This document shows positions 9,259-18,208 of a DNA stretch of 64,000 nucleotides, piece by piece (position 1 is the stretch's first letter; every line of letters starts with the position of its first letter). This DNA comes from Debaryomyces hansenii CBS767 (Eukaryota > Ascomycota > Pichiomycetes > Serinales > Debaryomycetaceae): assembly GCF_000006445.2 (NCBI RefSeq), contig NC_006049.2:1364001-1428000 (forward strand), read 5' to 3'. The position numbers and the translations under genes were made by a program. The notes below the pieces were generated by a model, which was given only the letters and a program-made list of their open reading frames with translations, made no database searches and had not been told where the DNA came from.

Positions 9259-10128
9259 ATGATACCAAATCATGTACTAATACTAGGAGCTCCGAATACG
9301 GGGAAACTAAGAATATGTGAACTTATATCGACTCAAAATTTGGATTTCAGTTCAATTGATTCCAAATCTCATAGTGGGCTTATATTTAAAACAGACTTAT
9401 CTACCAAGTATTATTCACTGAAGTTAAATTTGCTTGTTGATGAATATCCACAGCAGCGTTGTAATTCGGATTGTGGTTTGAAAGAAGAGGAAGAGAAGAT
9501 CAATGCATTGAAGTTTTGGCTTAATGAGTTTTTATCTGATGATTTTCAGGAATTGAGAGAAGCAATAGATGGTTTGATATTCTGTTTTCGTATTGATCAA
9601 GATTCTTTGAAATACATAGAAGAATGCTTAAATGTATTTTCTGATGTTCGAGATAAATTGAACGAAGAAAGAGGTGACGGATTATTTAGTGTGGTGGTAG
9701 GGGATTCAAATACAAGGAAAATAAACGAAGATGTAGAAGATTTAGTAATTCCTTTTGGATTTGAGTATGTAAACTTATTTGAAAAAGGGGAAGATGAATT
9801 TAGAGATAAGATCGGACAGGATAGATTGCTTGAAATAATTGAAACCCATGAATGGAGTCAGATGGACTTAAAACAGGGTAGAGACCAAGATGCTTATGAT
9901 GAAACGAAGCGGAATAAAATGAGCGATATGACCAAAGGGTTATTAGATGGACAAGATGAACAAGAAGGAGATGATGGAGATGAAACACAATCTAAACTAA
10001 TAGACCTAGATGATGTGTTAACGAAAGTACAACAAGCGAAACAAAATGTTAATAATAATGATATGGATGATGCTCAAAAAGAAGCTTACGTAAATAAGGT
10101 GGTCAAAGATATTATTGACTTCATATAG
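9259..10128 (+). CDS. IRC6: IRC6, clathrin-adaptor chaperone-like protein
   Basis: 289 residues from the ATG at 9259. A longer in-frame stretch back to 9217 opens with TTG and is not used. The protein starts MIPNHVLILGAPNTGKLRI, a degenerate P-loop characteristic of Irc6 and animal p34/AAGAB, which are Rab-like pseudo-GTPases that assist assembly of clathrin adaptors. Conserved LIFCFR and VVVGDSN segments occur where strands of the G domain should be. The C-terminal third is acidic and rich in Gln/Asp/Asn and ends VNKVVKDIIDFI. Convergent with DAL3, the stop codons being 25 bp apart. Confidence 0.85.
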   Translation: MIPNHVLILGAPNTGKLRICELISTQNLDFSSIDSKSHSGLIFKTDLSTKYYSLKLNLLVDEYPQQRCNSDCGLKEEEEKINALKFWLNEFLSDDFQELREAIDGLIFCFRIDQDSLKYIEECLNVFSDVRDKLNEERGDGLFSVVVGDSNTRKINEDVEDLVIPFGFEYVNLFEKGEDEFRDKIGQDRLLEIIETHEWSQMDLKQGRDQDAYDETKRNKMSDMTKGLLDGQDEQEGDDGDETQSKLIDLDDVLTKVQQAKQNVNNNDMDDAQKEAYVNKVVKDIIDFI

Positions 10129-10153
10129 GATAATCCTAATAAACTGTATATAC

Positions 10154-10813
10154 TTATAATTTAGCACTTGATCTCGTATTTTCTCTATAATACTTGATAT
10201 TAAAACCTGGCTCAAAGTAGCATTCTTCTACATCTTCATTATCGACGCCATTTTCATGAATGAGTACTGCAAAGTCAATATGTGGAGGATCTTCGTCTAT
10301 AACAACCATGGGTGCATGCCAAATGCCTTGCCCGTAAGTAATAGATTGATTCCCTTTACAAATGAAAGCTCTAACACTACTGGGTTCTGGAAGGCTAGTA
10401 GGTAATGTATCCTTATCACTCTTTGCAACAATAACCAAATACGAATTTCTTGATAGTTCCAGACCCATAGGAATAAATGTTTGCGTGCTGAAAGGATGTC
10501 TTTCCAACACTTTGGCCTTGTATACAAGTTCATTTTTGGCTTCTGTTACAATTGAGTTTTTGGGAAAAGAGCACCTAAATATATTCCAATTTGCAGTGGC
10601 TTCTTTTCCACTTGGGCAGTCTTTAAAATTGTTAACAATTGGTGCAACCTTGTGAATCTTTACTGCTGTGCCATAATTCGCTGCAGTACTCGTCACACTC
10701 TTGATTTGATGATCTGCGCTAATGACTCCACCGTAAGGTGCAAATGCTTCTGGAGTTAATGGTTCCGCAATTACAGTCCCAATATTTGTCACATCAAATG
10801 TCTTTAAAGGCAT
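10154..10813 (-). CDS. DAL3: DAL3, ureidoglycolate lyase
   Basis: 219 residues. Dal3 splits ureidoglycolate into glyoxylate and urea, the last step of allantoin use as a nitrogen source. The sequence has the family start (EPLTPEAFAPYGGVI), the conserved FRCSF strand, LERHPFSTQTFIPMG and the motif GIWHAPMVV of the cupin-like barrel, with the metal/active-site histidine. Length is slightly greater than the S. cerevisiae enzyme (195). No other DAL gene is in the window, so the DAL cluster of Saccharomyces is not present here. A GATA-factor palindrome lies 43 bp upstream, fitting nitrogen catabolite control. Confidence 0.92.
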   Translation of the reverse strand: MPLKTFDVTNIGTVIAEPLTPEAFAPYGGVISADHQIKSVTSTAANYGTAVKIHKVAPIVNNFKDCPSGKEATANWNIFRCSFPKNSIVTEAKNELVYKAKVLERHPFSTQTFIPMGLELSRNSYLVIVAKSDKDTLPTSLPEPSSVRAFICKGNQSITYGQGIWHAPMVVIDEDPPHIDFAVLIHENGVDNEDVEECYFEPGFNIKYYRENTRSSAKL

Positions 10814-10855
10814 CGTTTATAGTTGTACTATATTAATTATGTCGATCAATCCTTA

Positions 10856-10868
10856 GATAACGGTTATC
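10856..10868. promoter_or_regulatory. inverted GATA pair upstream of DAL3
   Basis: GATAAC-G-GTTATC is a perfect 13-bp palindrome made of two head-to-head GATAA sites, 43-55 bp upstream of the DAL3 start. Paired GATAA sites (UAS-NTR) are bound by Gln3/Gat1 in yeasts and turn on allantoin genes when good nitrogen is lacking. Further GATAA sites at 11060-11064 and 11092-11096 lie in the same spacer. Confidence 0.6.
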
Positions 10869-11225
10869 TTTAAATGTTCGGTATGAAGTCACATGACTTT
10901 CAAAATGATCCAGTAACCCCGTAAGTTTACAGTTAGTTAATAAGTATGAATCAACTCATTTGACATTATTAAGCTTGAAATTTCTAAAACTTACATTGAC
11001 AATAAGATGATGGTCATTTGAGGAAACCTAGTCATATATTGTTTCTGGGAACAAAATGTGATAAGTGTGACCCACTTTACTATGCACTGATGATAATAAT
11101 AACAAACTTTTTAAACAGCGTTGCATAATATCACATCAGAAAATCAATGCCTAAGAGGCTTCTTGTTCAATAGCTACGACCTTTGTAGCTTGAATTGATT
11201 TTCTATATAGTATCTAGTCCCAAAA

Positions 11226-11235
11226 ATCACGTGAT
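11226..11235. promoter_or_regulatory. CACGTG palindrome upstream of FZO1
   Basis: ATCACGTGAT, a perfect 10-bp palindrome containing the Cbf1/bHLH E-box, 86 bp before the FZO1 ATG and just upstream of an A-tract. The 13-bp context (AATCACGTGATAC) recurs exactly at 19668-19680 before RAM1. Confidence 0.5.
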
Positions 11236-11321
11236 ACATGATCAAAAAAAAAAACATATTTACTTCGCTAGTGCCACCCTAAATATACTTTTTTAGCGTC
11301 TAATAAATTGCTTTGAACGAA

Positions 11322-13931
11322 ATGAGTCAAAAAGGATTCAAGAACTTGGAAGGTGTCAATGACGACGTTTCCACACTAGTTGACGACAATGAACATGCTG
11401 ATCTTCCGGCCACCGTAATGTATATGCCTGATGAGGGAACGTTTGGTAATGATTCAACTACTTTATTTGAAGGGCAAGGCGGACTGTCTTCAGGTATGCT
11501 ATTCAACAATCAAAAGAGACAAGGTTTAAATGCGTCTATTCAGCAACTTAATTATAATGAAAATAAGATTGCTTTAGATAGGACGATAAATCAAACCGTT
11601 GAGTTGTTGTATGAGTTATCGAATGAAAATAAGGAACGTCCTATATTTTATCCGACCGATACTGAAGATGATTCAAGTCTATTATTGAATTCACCTAGGG
11701 CACATTTAGCTCTTGTTAGAAATAATCTGACTACATCTGCAAAGACTTTGAGTAAGGCTAAAATACCTAATAATGTTGAAGATGAAAAGGTACCTGAATT
11801 CAAAGTTTTGAAATTGAACGTTAAAATGGGTCATAATAATCAAAACAATGATAATTTGGTTAAAAATTTAGACAAGACTTCTCTTGCCACCTTGCTAGAA
11901 CAAAAATTACACCAGCAAGTTAAATATTTGCTCAATTTAAAGGATAGGGTTGACGACACTTCATCCAAGGTTTTTGTTACAGGTGACTTAAATGCTGGTA
12001 AATCTACATTTTGCAATGCCTTATTGAGAAGGAAAATCTTACCGGAAGATCAACAGCCATGTACTTCAGTTTTTTGTGAAGTAATTGATGCAACAAAGGA
12101 AAATAAGGGTGTTGAAGAAGTTCATGCAGTTTGTATTGGACGTGATTATAACATTAGGGATGAATCATCTTATGAAATACATGCTTTAAATGAGTTGGAA
12201 GATTTAGTTTATGAATGTGATAAATATAAACTATTAAAGGTTTATGTTTTAGACAGTCGTTCATTAACCGAAAGTTTGTTACATAATGGTGTCATTGATA
12301 TTAAGTTAATTGATGCTCCTGGTTTGAATATGGACCTGTATCAAACTACCCAAGTGTTCTCAAGACAAGAAGAGATTGATTTAGTTGTGTTTGTGGTTAA
12401 TTCAGAGAACCATTTCACTCTATCAGCGAAGGAATTTATTGCTGCAGCGGCAGCCGAGAAGAGATATGTTTTTATTGTGGTTAACAAGTTTGATAATATT
12501 AATGATAAAAATAAGTGTATGTCTAAAATTTTGGAGCAAATTAAAAGCTTATCACCTGATACGTATAAGAATGCAAAAGAATTTGTCCATTTTGTCAGTT
12601 CTTCGGAAGCATTGAATAATTTCCCAGATGGTGGAGATGGAGATGGAGGAGATGGAGATGACGACAATAAAAATAATAACCATAACAATCCAGACTTTGA
12701 TAATCTAGAAGCTTCATTAAGAAAGTTTATATTGGACAAAAGGGCAATATCGAAGCTATTACCAGCCAAAAGTTACTTAATAAATTTGCTAAATGATTTG
12801 CATTCCTTGTCAAAAATAAACGAAAAAATATATGTTCAAGAAAAGAAAGACAAGATAATTGAGTTGAATAATCAGATTGCCCCTAAATATGAAGAAATTT
12901 TACAACTGAGTGTTAAAATTAATGATTCAATCAATAGCTTGGTAGAAAGAACTTGCACAGAGATTTACGATTTTACGAAGAACGAAATTTTGACCACTGT
13001 TAATGAATTTGGTGACCATCAAGTTGTTCCATACGAAGGATTACAATACATATATGAATATGCAATGGAAACACAGAGGGTGATGATTGAAACAATACTT
13101 TCAGCAGTTAGTAATAGTGAAAGTCAAGCAAAGACTATTACTAGTACAAAAGTAGAGGAAATAATCAAATTCGGGAAGACAACCTTGGGGGATGAATTTT
13201 TGCATGATAAGGTTTTCAAACCTGATTTGATGTTTACCAGAAGACGTGATACGATTAAGAAAAATTTAAATGATCTGATTGAAATCAGTGATTTTTTTGA
13301 TCCATCCTGGGAGTCCTGCTTAATGTGGTTAGGAATACCAAAAGAATTTGTTTCAAATACTAGACTGCAATTAAGTTTTTACAAATCATCGAATTTAATA
13401 TCCAATTTACCTTCTTCTGCTATGTCATTGAAGAATCAATTACCCACGCAACTAACTTTGCACACATTATATTCTTCAACGAAGTTATTAACGACAGGTG
13501 CTTTAATTCGTAAATTATATTCTGTATCCCATTTAATTAAACCTTCGCTTTTGAAAAAATTTGCTGGACCGATATTATTGGGTATTACTGGTTTTACTGT
13601 TTATTACCTAGTAAATGATATTCCTAATGCTTTTCCAAGAAAACAAGCTCGGAAAATAAAAAAGCAAATTTTTGATATGGAATATCCTCATATCAATGCC
13701 GATAGAGTATCAAAAGAATGTAGACAAGTTCTTAATTATCCATCTAGGCAAGTTATGAATAATTTTCAAACTAGTATTGACAAAAGATTAGGTGAGAAGG
13801 AAAAATTGGAAAAGTGTATTAAGGATGCTGAACTAAGCTCCGGGTATTTTGAGAAGTTATTAGGTAAGATTGATTATCAAAAGCAGCTTGTTGATGAGAT
13901 AGACCTAGAAAGTTTAAACACTGTTGATTAA
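11322..13931 (+). CDS. FZO1: FZO1, mitofusin
   Basis: 869 residues from the ATG at 11322; the frame extends three codons upstream to a TTG. Fzo1 is the outer-membrane dynamin-like GTPase that tethers and fuses mitochondria. GTPase motifs are clear: G1 GDLNAGKS (221-228), G3 DAPG (331-334) and G4 NKFD (388-391). A Gly-Asp then Asn-rich insert (GGDGDGG and onward, encoded by a purine-rich tandem repeat around 12627-12680) sits in a loop late in the GTPase domain. A paired membrane anchor is near 720-766, with GPILLGITGFTVYYLV as the second span, and a heptad-like C-terminus follows. Confidence 0.95.
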   Translation: MSQKGFKNLEGVNDDVSTLVDDNEHADLPATVMYMPDEGTFGNDSTTLFEGQGGLSSGMLFNNQKRQGLNASIQQLNYNENKIALDRTINQTVELLYELSNENKERPIFYPTDTEDDSSLLLNSPRAHLALVRNNLTTSAKTLSKAKIPNNVEDEKVPEFKVLKLNVKMGHNNQNNDNLVKNLDKTSLATLLEQKLHQQVKYLLNLKDRVDDTSSKVFVTGDLNAGKSTFCNALLRRKILPEDQQPCTSVFCEVIDATKENKGVEEVHAVCIGRDYNIRDESSYEIHALNELEDLVYECDKYKLLKVYVLDSRSLTESLLHNGVIDIKLIDAPGLNMDLYQTTQVFSRQEEIDLVVFVVNSENHFTLSAKEFIAAAAAEKRYVFIVVNKFDNINDKNKCMSKILEQIKSLSPDTYKNAKEFVHFVSSSEALNNFPDGGDGDGGDGDDDNKNNNHNNPDFDNLEASLRKFILDKRAISKLLPAKSYLINLLNDLHSLSKINEKIYVQEKKDKIIELNNQIAPKYEEILQLSVKINDSINSLVERTCTEIYDFTKNEILTTVNEFGDHQVVPYEGLQYIYEYAMETQRVMIETILSAVSNSESQAKTITSTKVEEIIKFGKTTLGDEFLHDKVFKPDLMFTRRRDTIKKNLNDLIEISDFFDPSWESCLMWLGIPKEFVSNTRLQLSFYKSSNLISNLPSSAMSLKNQLPTQLTLHTLYSSTKLLTTGALIRKLYSVSHLIKPSLLKKFAGPILLGITGFTVYYLVNDIPNAFPRKQARKIKKQIFDMEYPHINADRVSKECRQVLNYPSRQVMNNFQTSIDKRLGEKEKLEKCIKDAELSSGYFEKLLGKIDYQKQLVDEIDLESLNTVD
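12627..12680 (+). repeat. GGAGAT-type microsatellite inside FZO1
   Basis: Imperfect tandem of GGAGAT/GGT units coding Gly-Asp repeats, then Asp and Asn runs. It lies in a loop after the G4 motif of the GTPase, so length variation should be tolerated. Confidence 0.6.
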
Positions 13932-14087
13932 AATTGTATTGTTCAATTTCTCACATATATATATATATAATATTTATATTCTTGTTTATAGTAATTAATG
14001 TCATGATAACGTTTAGCTAAATTAGGATGTAAGTGATCTTTGATTCAAAAGTTTGTTTCAAATCTATAAAATTGATATATCCTTTTA

Positions 14088-15758
14088 CTAGTGTTTAGTA
14101 CGTTGAAAATGTATCACGAATAAAGTCACACCAAGAATGGCGAAACATAGAAAAAAACTAAGTTTGAAAGCTCCTTTATAACAATCTGTTCCTCTATAAC
14201 AAATTCCAGTTTTGGAATCTGTATTTCTATCGTATATAGTTCCAAAATATTTGTTTAATGCATATAATGTTATCATGGGACCAGTACAAATCAAGCCCCA
14301 CGTAGTTGAAAATGCTTGAGTTCCAAATTCATCAGCAATTATTGCTGGATAATTACCAAAGATCAAACCATAACAGCCTCCTGTTAATATAGAAGTGAAG
14401 TGAATTAAACCCATTTTATTAGCATTTATAACTAAAATAAACTGACAAATTGCAAAAATTAATATTGTACCTGCAACAATCCATAGTCTTTGGATACGAT
14501 AATTCTTGTAAATAAAATCGGATAAAAAGCCGGAGATTATTCTTCCAAAGAAAGACGAAGTTGAAATTAAGGACACTTGTAAAGCTTGAAGTGCTGCACT
14601 TGAATTTTGCCTCGAATTTGCAAACGGTGATTTGTTATCCATGGGGTTCAAAGCAGTCATGTTACTTGGTCTATAATTAATTTGAGCCTTGACGATGAAA
14701 CCAACTGAATAAATATACATCTGTCCAATTCCACTAGTTATCGAAACAATAAGAAAATGATAAAGGAATACCTTATTAGTTAGCAAGTATTTGATATAGA
14801 TTAAGGGATTCTTGGAATACCCGATAGGTACATTTGAAACCCAGACATCCTTATGTGGTATTGATGGATCCGAATTTTCTTGATGAATTGATTTGTTCAG
14901 ACCTTGAATATCCGTAAGTGAGTTAGATACAAACGATGTAGTTGAAGAACTAGGGTTGTGTTCATCGATGCCACATATCGATGAGTTAGGAATAATCAGG
15001 CTATTACAATACAATTCTCCCATGGAATATTTATTTGTAGATCGTAACAGTTTCTTGATACTGTAATTGGTCTCGTACGGGTAAGCGTCTTTATTATTTT
15101 TTATTATAAGTCTGGTTTCTTCATCAGGCTCTGAATTGGCATTATTTATTATTTGGGAATCATTATCATATATCTTAACGAACCACGAACCAAAAAAAGT
15201 AATTGATCCACAAAAAAATGCTAAGAAGTGAAGAAAGTTACCTATATCTTGCTTGAATAAAGTTGCACTGATGGCAGAAAATACGGTAGCTGATAATCCG
15301 AACACACTTACTGGTATACAGCCAGCAATACCTTTGTGATCTGGAAAATTTGCTTGAACAGCTTTAATAGTGGAAAAGTAACTGATTATCGAGCCAAAGC
15401 TCATCAAAACCATAGATACACTAATTAGCCATAAATTAAATACCTTCTCTTCGTATATCTTGTATAGACCATAGTAACCGACTAGTATACTAACAGATCC
15501 TATACTGATTGCTATTGGAGGGCCATACTCATCAATTATTAATCCTCCTGGAATACCACCTAGTCCACAACCAATAGTTGACGCCAAAGAAATGGTTGCA
15601 GAATCAGACGTTGTTAACCCAACTCTCTTAATAAACTGAGGAGCATAAGTACCGTATAAATAAGGAGTTCCTGATGCTAATGAGACTAAAATCGAGGTTA
15701 CTAATGAACACAACCTACGTGTATTATGACCCTCATTATTTCGACAATTTCGGACCAT
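14088..15758 (-). CDS. MFS transporter of the nodulin-like family (YMR155W-type)
   Basis: 556 residues and about 12 membrane segments, with a long hydrophilic loop (about 195-310) in the middle. The first spans contain SGTPYLYGTYAPQFIKRVG, GGIPGGLIIDEYGP and a later GQMYIYSVGFIV, which match the fungal nodulin-like branch represented by S. cerevisiae YMR155W, a protein of unknown substrate. The central loop is rich in Ser/Asn and acidic residues. The TM7-12 half starts after KDVWVSNVPIGYSKNPL. No sign of a presequence or vacuolar motif allowing a firm location. Convergent with FZO1 (156 bp). Confidence 0.75.
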   Translation of the reverse strand: MVRNCRNNEGHNTRRLCSLVTSILVSLASGTPYLYGTYAPQFIKRVGLTTSDSATISLASTIGCGLGGIPGGLIIDEYGPPIAISIGSVSILVGYYGLYKIYEEKVFNLWLISVSMVLMSFGSIISYFSTIKAVQANFPDHKGIAGCIPVSVFGLSATVFSAISATLFKQDIGNFLHFLAFFCGSITFFGSWFVKIYDNDSQIINNANSEPDEETRLIIKNNKDAYPYETNYSIKKLLRSTNKYSMGELYCNSLIIPNSSICGIDEHNPSSSTTSFVSNSLTDIQGLNKSIHQENSDPSIPHKDVWVSNVPIGYSKNPLIYIKYLLTNKVFLYHFLIVSITSGIGQMYIYSVGFIVKAQINYRPSNMTALNPMDNKSPFANSRQNSSAALQALQVSLISTSSFFGRIISGFLSDFIYKNYRIQRLWIVAGTILIFAICQFILVINANKMGLIHFTSILTGGCYGLIFGNYPAIIADEFGTQAFSTTWGLICTGPMITLYALNKYFGTIYDRNTDSKTGICYRGTDCYKGAFKLSFFLCFAILGVTLFVIHFQRTKH

Positions 15759-15942
15759 TATTAGGATGGATGCTCAAGTTAAAAATCCAATTGAACTCGA
15801 GTTTTATATTTATTCAGATTGAGTAGAGATAAGGAAAAATCCGCAACCAAATTATTTCAAAAATCCCGAGCATTCAAAATCTCAAGAAAAAATTATCAAC
15901 GAAACTAGTATTAGGTTATTAAATTTGAATAACAAATTAAGA

Positions 15943-16347
15943 ATGGGAAGACTTAATAACTCACAATTTTTAACGCAGTTGTCAGAGGTATTAACATCGA
16001 ATAATGGGGAATCCTCTGTTTATGTAACGCAGAAACGGTTGACAACAACGTTACCGATAGATGAACCTACACCAAAAATAAACGATTTATCATCCAACGT
16101 AATCAAGGCTGATGCATTTGAAGAAAATACAGCAACTTATCCTGTCCTTATTAGAATTTCTATGAATTCAGGGAATAGTAAAAATACATCTCAATCAAAG
16201 CAGAAAACCAAATTATCTACAGTTGTTGAAACAGGTAATTTGGATCAATTTTGGAGTGATTATGTCCAAGTCATTAAGAATGGTTTTGTTGGGTTAAAGA
16301 AGAAAGATAAGAAAAAGAATAAGAAATCAGGTAAAGTTTCTAAATAG
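15943..16347 (+). CDS. SRP14: SRP14, signal recognition particle subunit
   Basis: 134 residues from the first ATG (15943); an in-frame extension to 15925 opens with TTG. Srp14 binds the Alu domain of SRP RNA and takes part in translation arrest during targeting to the ER. The conserved features are the N-terminal FLTQLSEVL helix, TTLPI and PVLIRISMN strands, the STVVETGNLDQFWSDY segment and a Lys-rich tail (KKKDKKKNKKSGK) that contacts RNA. Convergent with UBX3, as in S. cerevisiae, where SRP14 (YDL092W) and UBX3 (YDL091C) are also neighbours. Confidence 0.93.
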   Translation: MGRLNNSQFLTQLSEVLTSNNGESSVYVTQKRLTTTLPIDEPTPKINDLSSNVIKADAFEENTATYPVLIRISMNSGNSKNTSQSKQKTKLSTVVETGNLDQFWSDYVQVIKNGFVGLKKKDKKKNKKSGKVSK

Positions 16348-16419
16348 TTAAAATCTTGTACATTACGATTATTACGAAATAAATATAATAACTATAAATG
16401 TCGTATAGAGAGATTGTAA

Positions 16420-17820
16420 TTATAGATCTTCCACTATTAATAACCCATTAGGATAAATATAATTTATATCTCTTATTTTCGGATGATTTTCTTCATCCAA
16501 ATAATTGTTCAATTCTGTCCTCGGAGGTAACGGTGAAACTAACTTGAACTCATACTTTAGTTCAAAATCTTTAAATCTCTCAAAAGCTTCTTCGTCAGTT
16601 ATAGAACTCTTTATATTACCATCTAAATAATCATCATTTTGTAACTCGACAAATATAAATATATCATCTATGAGGTTTTGAGATGGGAAATGGAATGTTA
16701 TTCTCTCACCGTTCGTTAACTTGATCGCGATTTTTGCACTGTCTTCAAGATCATTTTCTTGCTTTAACTTATTGAAGTATAAACTTTTCCAATTCAAGTA
16801 CTCTCTCTTTAACTCCTTATACAATTTTTCTTGTTTTTTCAATTGATCATTTTTCAAAGAGTTTTGATAATTGATATCTTGTTGTCGTAACAAAACTTGA
16901 CTCATATATTTGTCTCTCAATTCAGTTCTCATTACTATCAATTCCTCATCAAATTTGCGTATCTTCCTTTTGAATTTGTCAATTACCGTTGCGCTTATGT
17001 TTATATCCTCATTAAGCCCTCCCTGAATTTTCAGAATCAAAGAAATTTTAGGGCTTGTCTTCACGGGCCCTTGTTGTGACATCGTTGTTGTTCTCGTAAG
17101 ACATAATAAGCCAAGAAAAGGGAACTTTGTAACATTTAAACTATTGGCTAATTGATATGCTTCGGGGTTAGTTAAATCTCCACCCCAAATTAAAATATTT
17201 GGGTTAGAATTAAAAAGGGAAATAAAATCTGGATTTGTGATTACCTTATTGAATATGGTAGACGAATTTTCATTTTGTGAATTGGATAGATAGACAAACA
17301 AAAATTTTGCCCTATTAGTCGCCATATACAAGGCTTGCGTATAACTACCAACAAAGAATGGTGGCAATTGAGGATTTAAACCACTTTCCAAATGTCGTTG
17401 TTGTAAAGGGGATAAATTATCCTCAAGATCACGAATAAACTTGTTCACTTTATCTATAGGATCATTCAATCCAGTTTTGTTTATAGCTAGGTTAGCTGCT
17501 TTGCCTGAATTTGTCCTAGTATATTGGTCCCGAAAATATATTATGTTTATAAGCTTAGCCAATATTCTAAATGAAAGGACCAATATAATTATAATAGGCT
17601 TTATTATTAGAAAACTGATCCAGCTACTTAAATGTTTGAACACATGTTGTATGGAGTTTGAATTTATTGCATTTCTATTGTTGTGAAGAACTCGTTCCTC
17701 AGGGTAATTTCCAGGTAAAATATCACTATTAGCTTCAGATGAGTCCACAGAATTAGCTAAAGGCTGATAACTACCTTGTCCAAGCAAATGACGAATCCAG
17801 CTAGTAGATAAGCGGGACAT
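16420..17820 (-). CDS. UBX3: UBX3, UBX-domain Cdc48 adaptor at the ER (FAF2/UBXD8-like)
   Basis: 466 residues. A hydrophobic hairpin-like segment at about 66-95 (SSWISFLIIKPIIIILVL) should insert into the ER membrane. A UAS/thioredoxin-like domain follows (about 150-280; KFLFVYLSN, FLIWGGD-type strand, FPFLGLL), then a long charged helix (about 285-370) and a C-terminal UBX domain (about 375-466) ending IYPNGLLIVEDL, which binds Cdc48/p97. There is no UBA domain at the N-terminus, unlike Ubx2. Length and synteny (between SRP14 and RAM1, as in YDL091C) support UBX3. Confidence 0.88.
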   Translation of the reverse strand: MSRLSTSWIRHLLGQGSYQPLANSVDSSEANSDILPGNYPEERVLHNNRNAINSNSIQHVFKHLSSWISFLIIKPIIIILVLSFRILAKLINIIYFRDQYTRTNSGKAANLAINKTGLNDPIDKVNKFIRDLEDNLSPLQQRHLESGLNPQLPPFFVGSYTQALYMATNRAKFLFVYLSNSQNENSSTIFNKVITNPDFISLFNSNPNILIWGGDLTNPEAYQLANSLNVTKFPFLGLLCLTRTTTMSQQGPVKTSPKISLILKIQGGLNEDINISATVIDKFKRKIRKFDEELIVMRTELRDKYMSQVLLRQQDINYQNSLKNDQLKKQEKLYKELKREYLNWKSLYFNKLKQENDLEDSAKIAIKLTNGERITFHFPSQNLIDDIFIFVELQNDDYLDGNIKSSITDEEAFERFKDFELKYEFKLVSPLPPRTELNNYLDEENHPKIRDINYIYPNGLLIVEDL

Positions 17821-17962
17821 TCTATAAATGTTGTTTGGTGATTTGTTGTACTATTGGAATAATATTTAAAACTAGTAAGCACAATGAAAGTGATACTATG
17901 CATGAAAAAGCATTTATATCCCAAATAATGAATACTTGGAAGCTTTAAGCTTGTAAATAATT

Positions 17963-18035
17963 GCCTGCGTAGCGTAATGGTTAACGCGTTTGACTTCTAA
18001 TCAAAAGATTGCGGGTTCGACTCCCGCCGTGGGTT
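17963..18035 (+). tRNA. tRNA-Arg (anticodon TCT)
   Basis: A 73-nt cloverleaf. The acceptor pairs GCCTGCG with CGTGGGT using three G-U wobbles, the first of which (G1-U72) is also found in the S. cerevisiae tRNA. The anticodon loop is CTTCTAA between TTTGA and TCAAA, giving anticodon TCT, which reads AGA. The T arm is GCGGG-TTCGACT-CCCGC. No intron. There is no run of four or more T after the 3' end before the next tRNA, so its transcript should read on into tRNA-Phe. Confidence 0.95.
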
Positions 18036-18043
18036 TGATTTAT

Positions 18044-18134
18044 GCGGATTTAGCTCAGTTGGGAGAGCGTCAGACTGAAGTCAACTTTAGTCCAGTTAAT
18101 CTGAAGGTCCTGTGTTCGATCCACAGAATTCGCA
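18044..18134 (+). tRNA. tRNA-Phe (anticodon GAA) with 18-nt intron
   Basis: Exons 18044-18080 and 18099-18134 give a standard 73-nt tRNA-Phe starting GCGGATT and ending AATTCGC plus discriminator A. The anticodon stem TCAGA/TCTGA frames the loop CTGAAGA with anticodon GAA. An 18-nt intron (18081-18098) follows position 37, the canonical place. The D loop (AGCTCAGTTGGGAGAGC) and T arm (CTGTG-TTCGATC-CACAG) match the yeast tRNA. It begins only 8 bp after tRNA-Arg. Confidence 0.96.
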
Positions 18135-18137
18135 TAA

Positions 18138-18143
18138 TTTTTT
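18138..18143 (+). terminator. RNA polymerase III terminator after tRNA-Phe
   Basis: Six T in a row, three bases past the tRNA-Phe 3' end. It is the first T run downstream of the tRNA-Arg start, so it would end a joint Arg-Phe transcript. Confidence 0.8.
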
Positions 18144-18208
18144 GTATCTACTATGGTTTGAAAGGAAGAAAGAAATAATATTACAATGCATTAAAAATAT
18201 GACTAAGC

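Larger units (their letters stand above)
10814..11321. other. intergenic DAL3-FZO1 divergent promoter region
   Basis: 508 bp with no gene. It holds the GATA palindrome and a GTCACATG element (10888-10895) on the DAL3 side, scattered GATAA sites, and on the FZO1 side the CACGTG palindrome at 11226-11235 followed closely by a run of A at 11244-11254. No tRNA or repeat seen. Confidence 0.6.

Noticed and set aside
12341..12769. 142-codon minus-strand frame inside FZO1
   Set aside because: Antisense to the GTPase domain; its Ser/Pro run is the reverse of the Gly-Asp microsatellite.
17953..18180. Short frame across the tRNA pair
   Set aside because: It is made of tRNA sequence and is not a gene.
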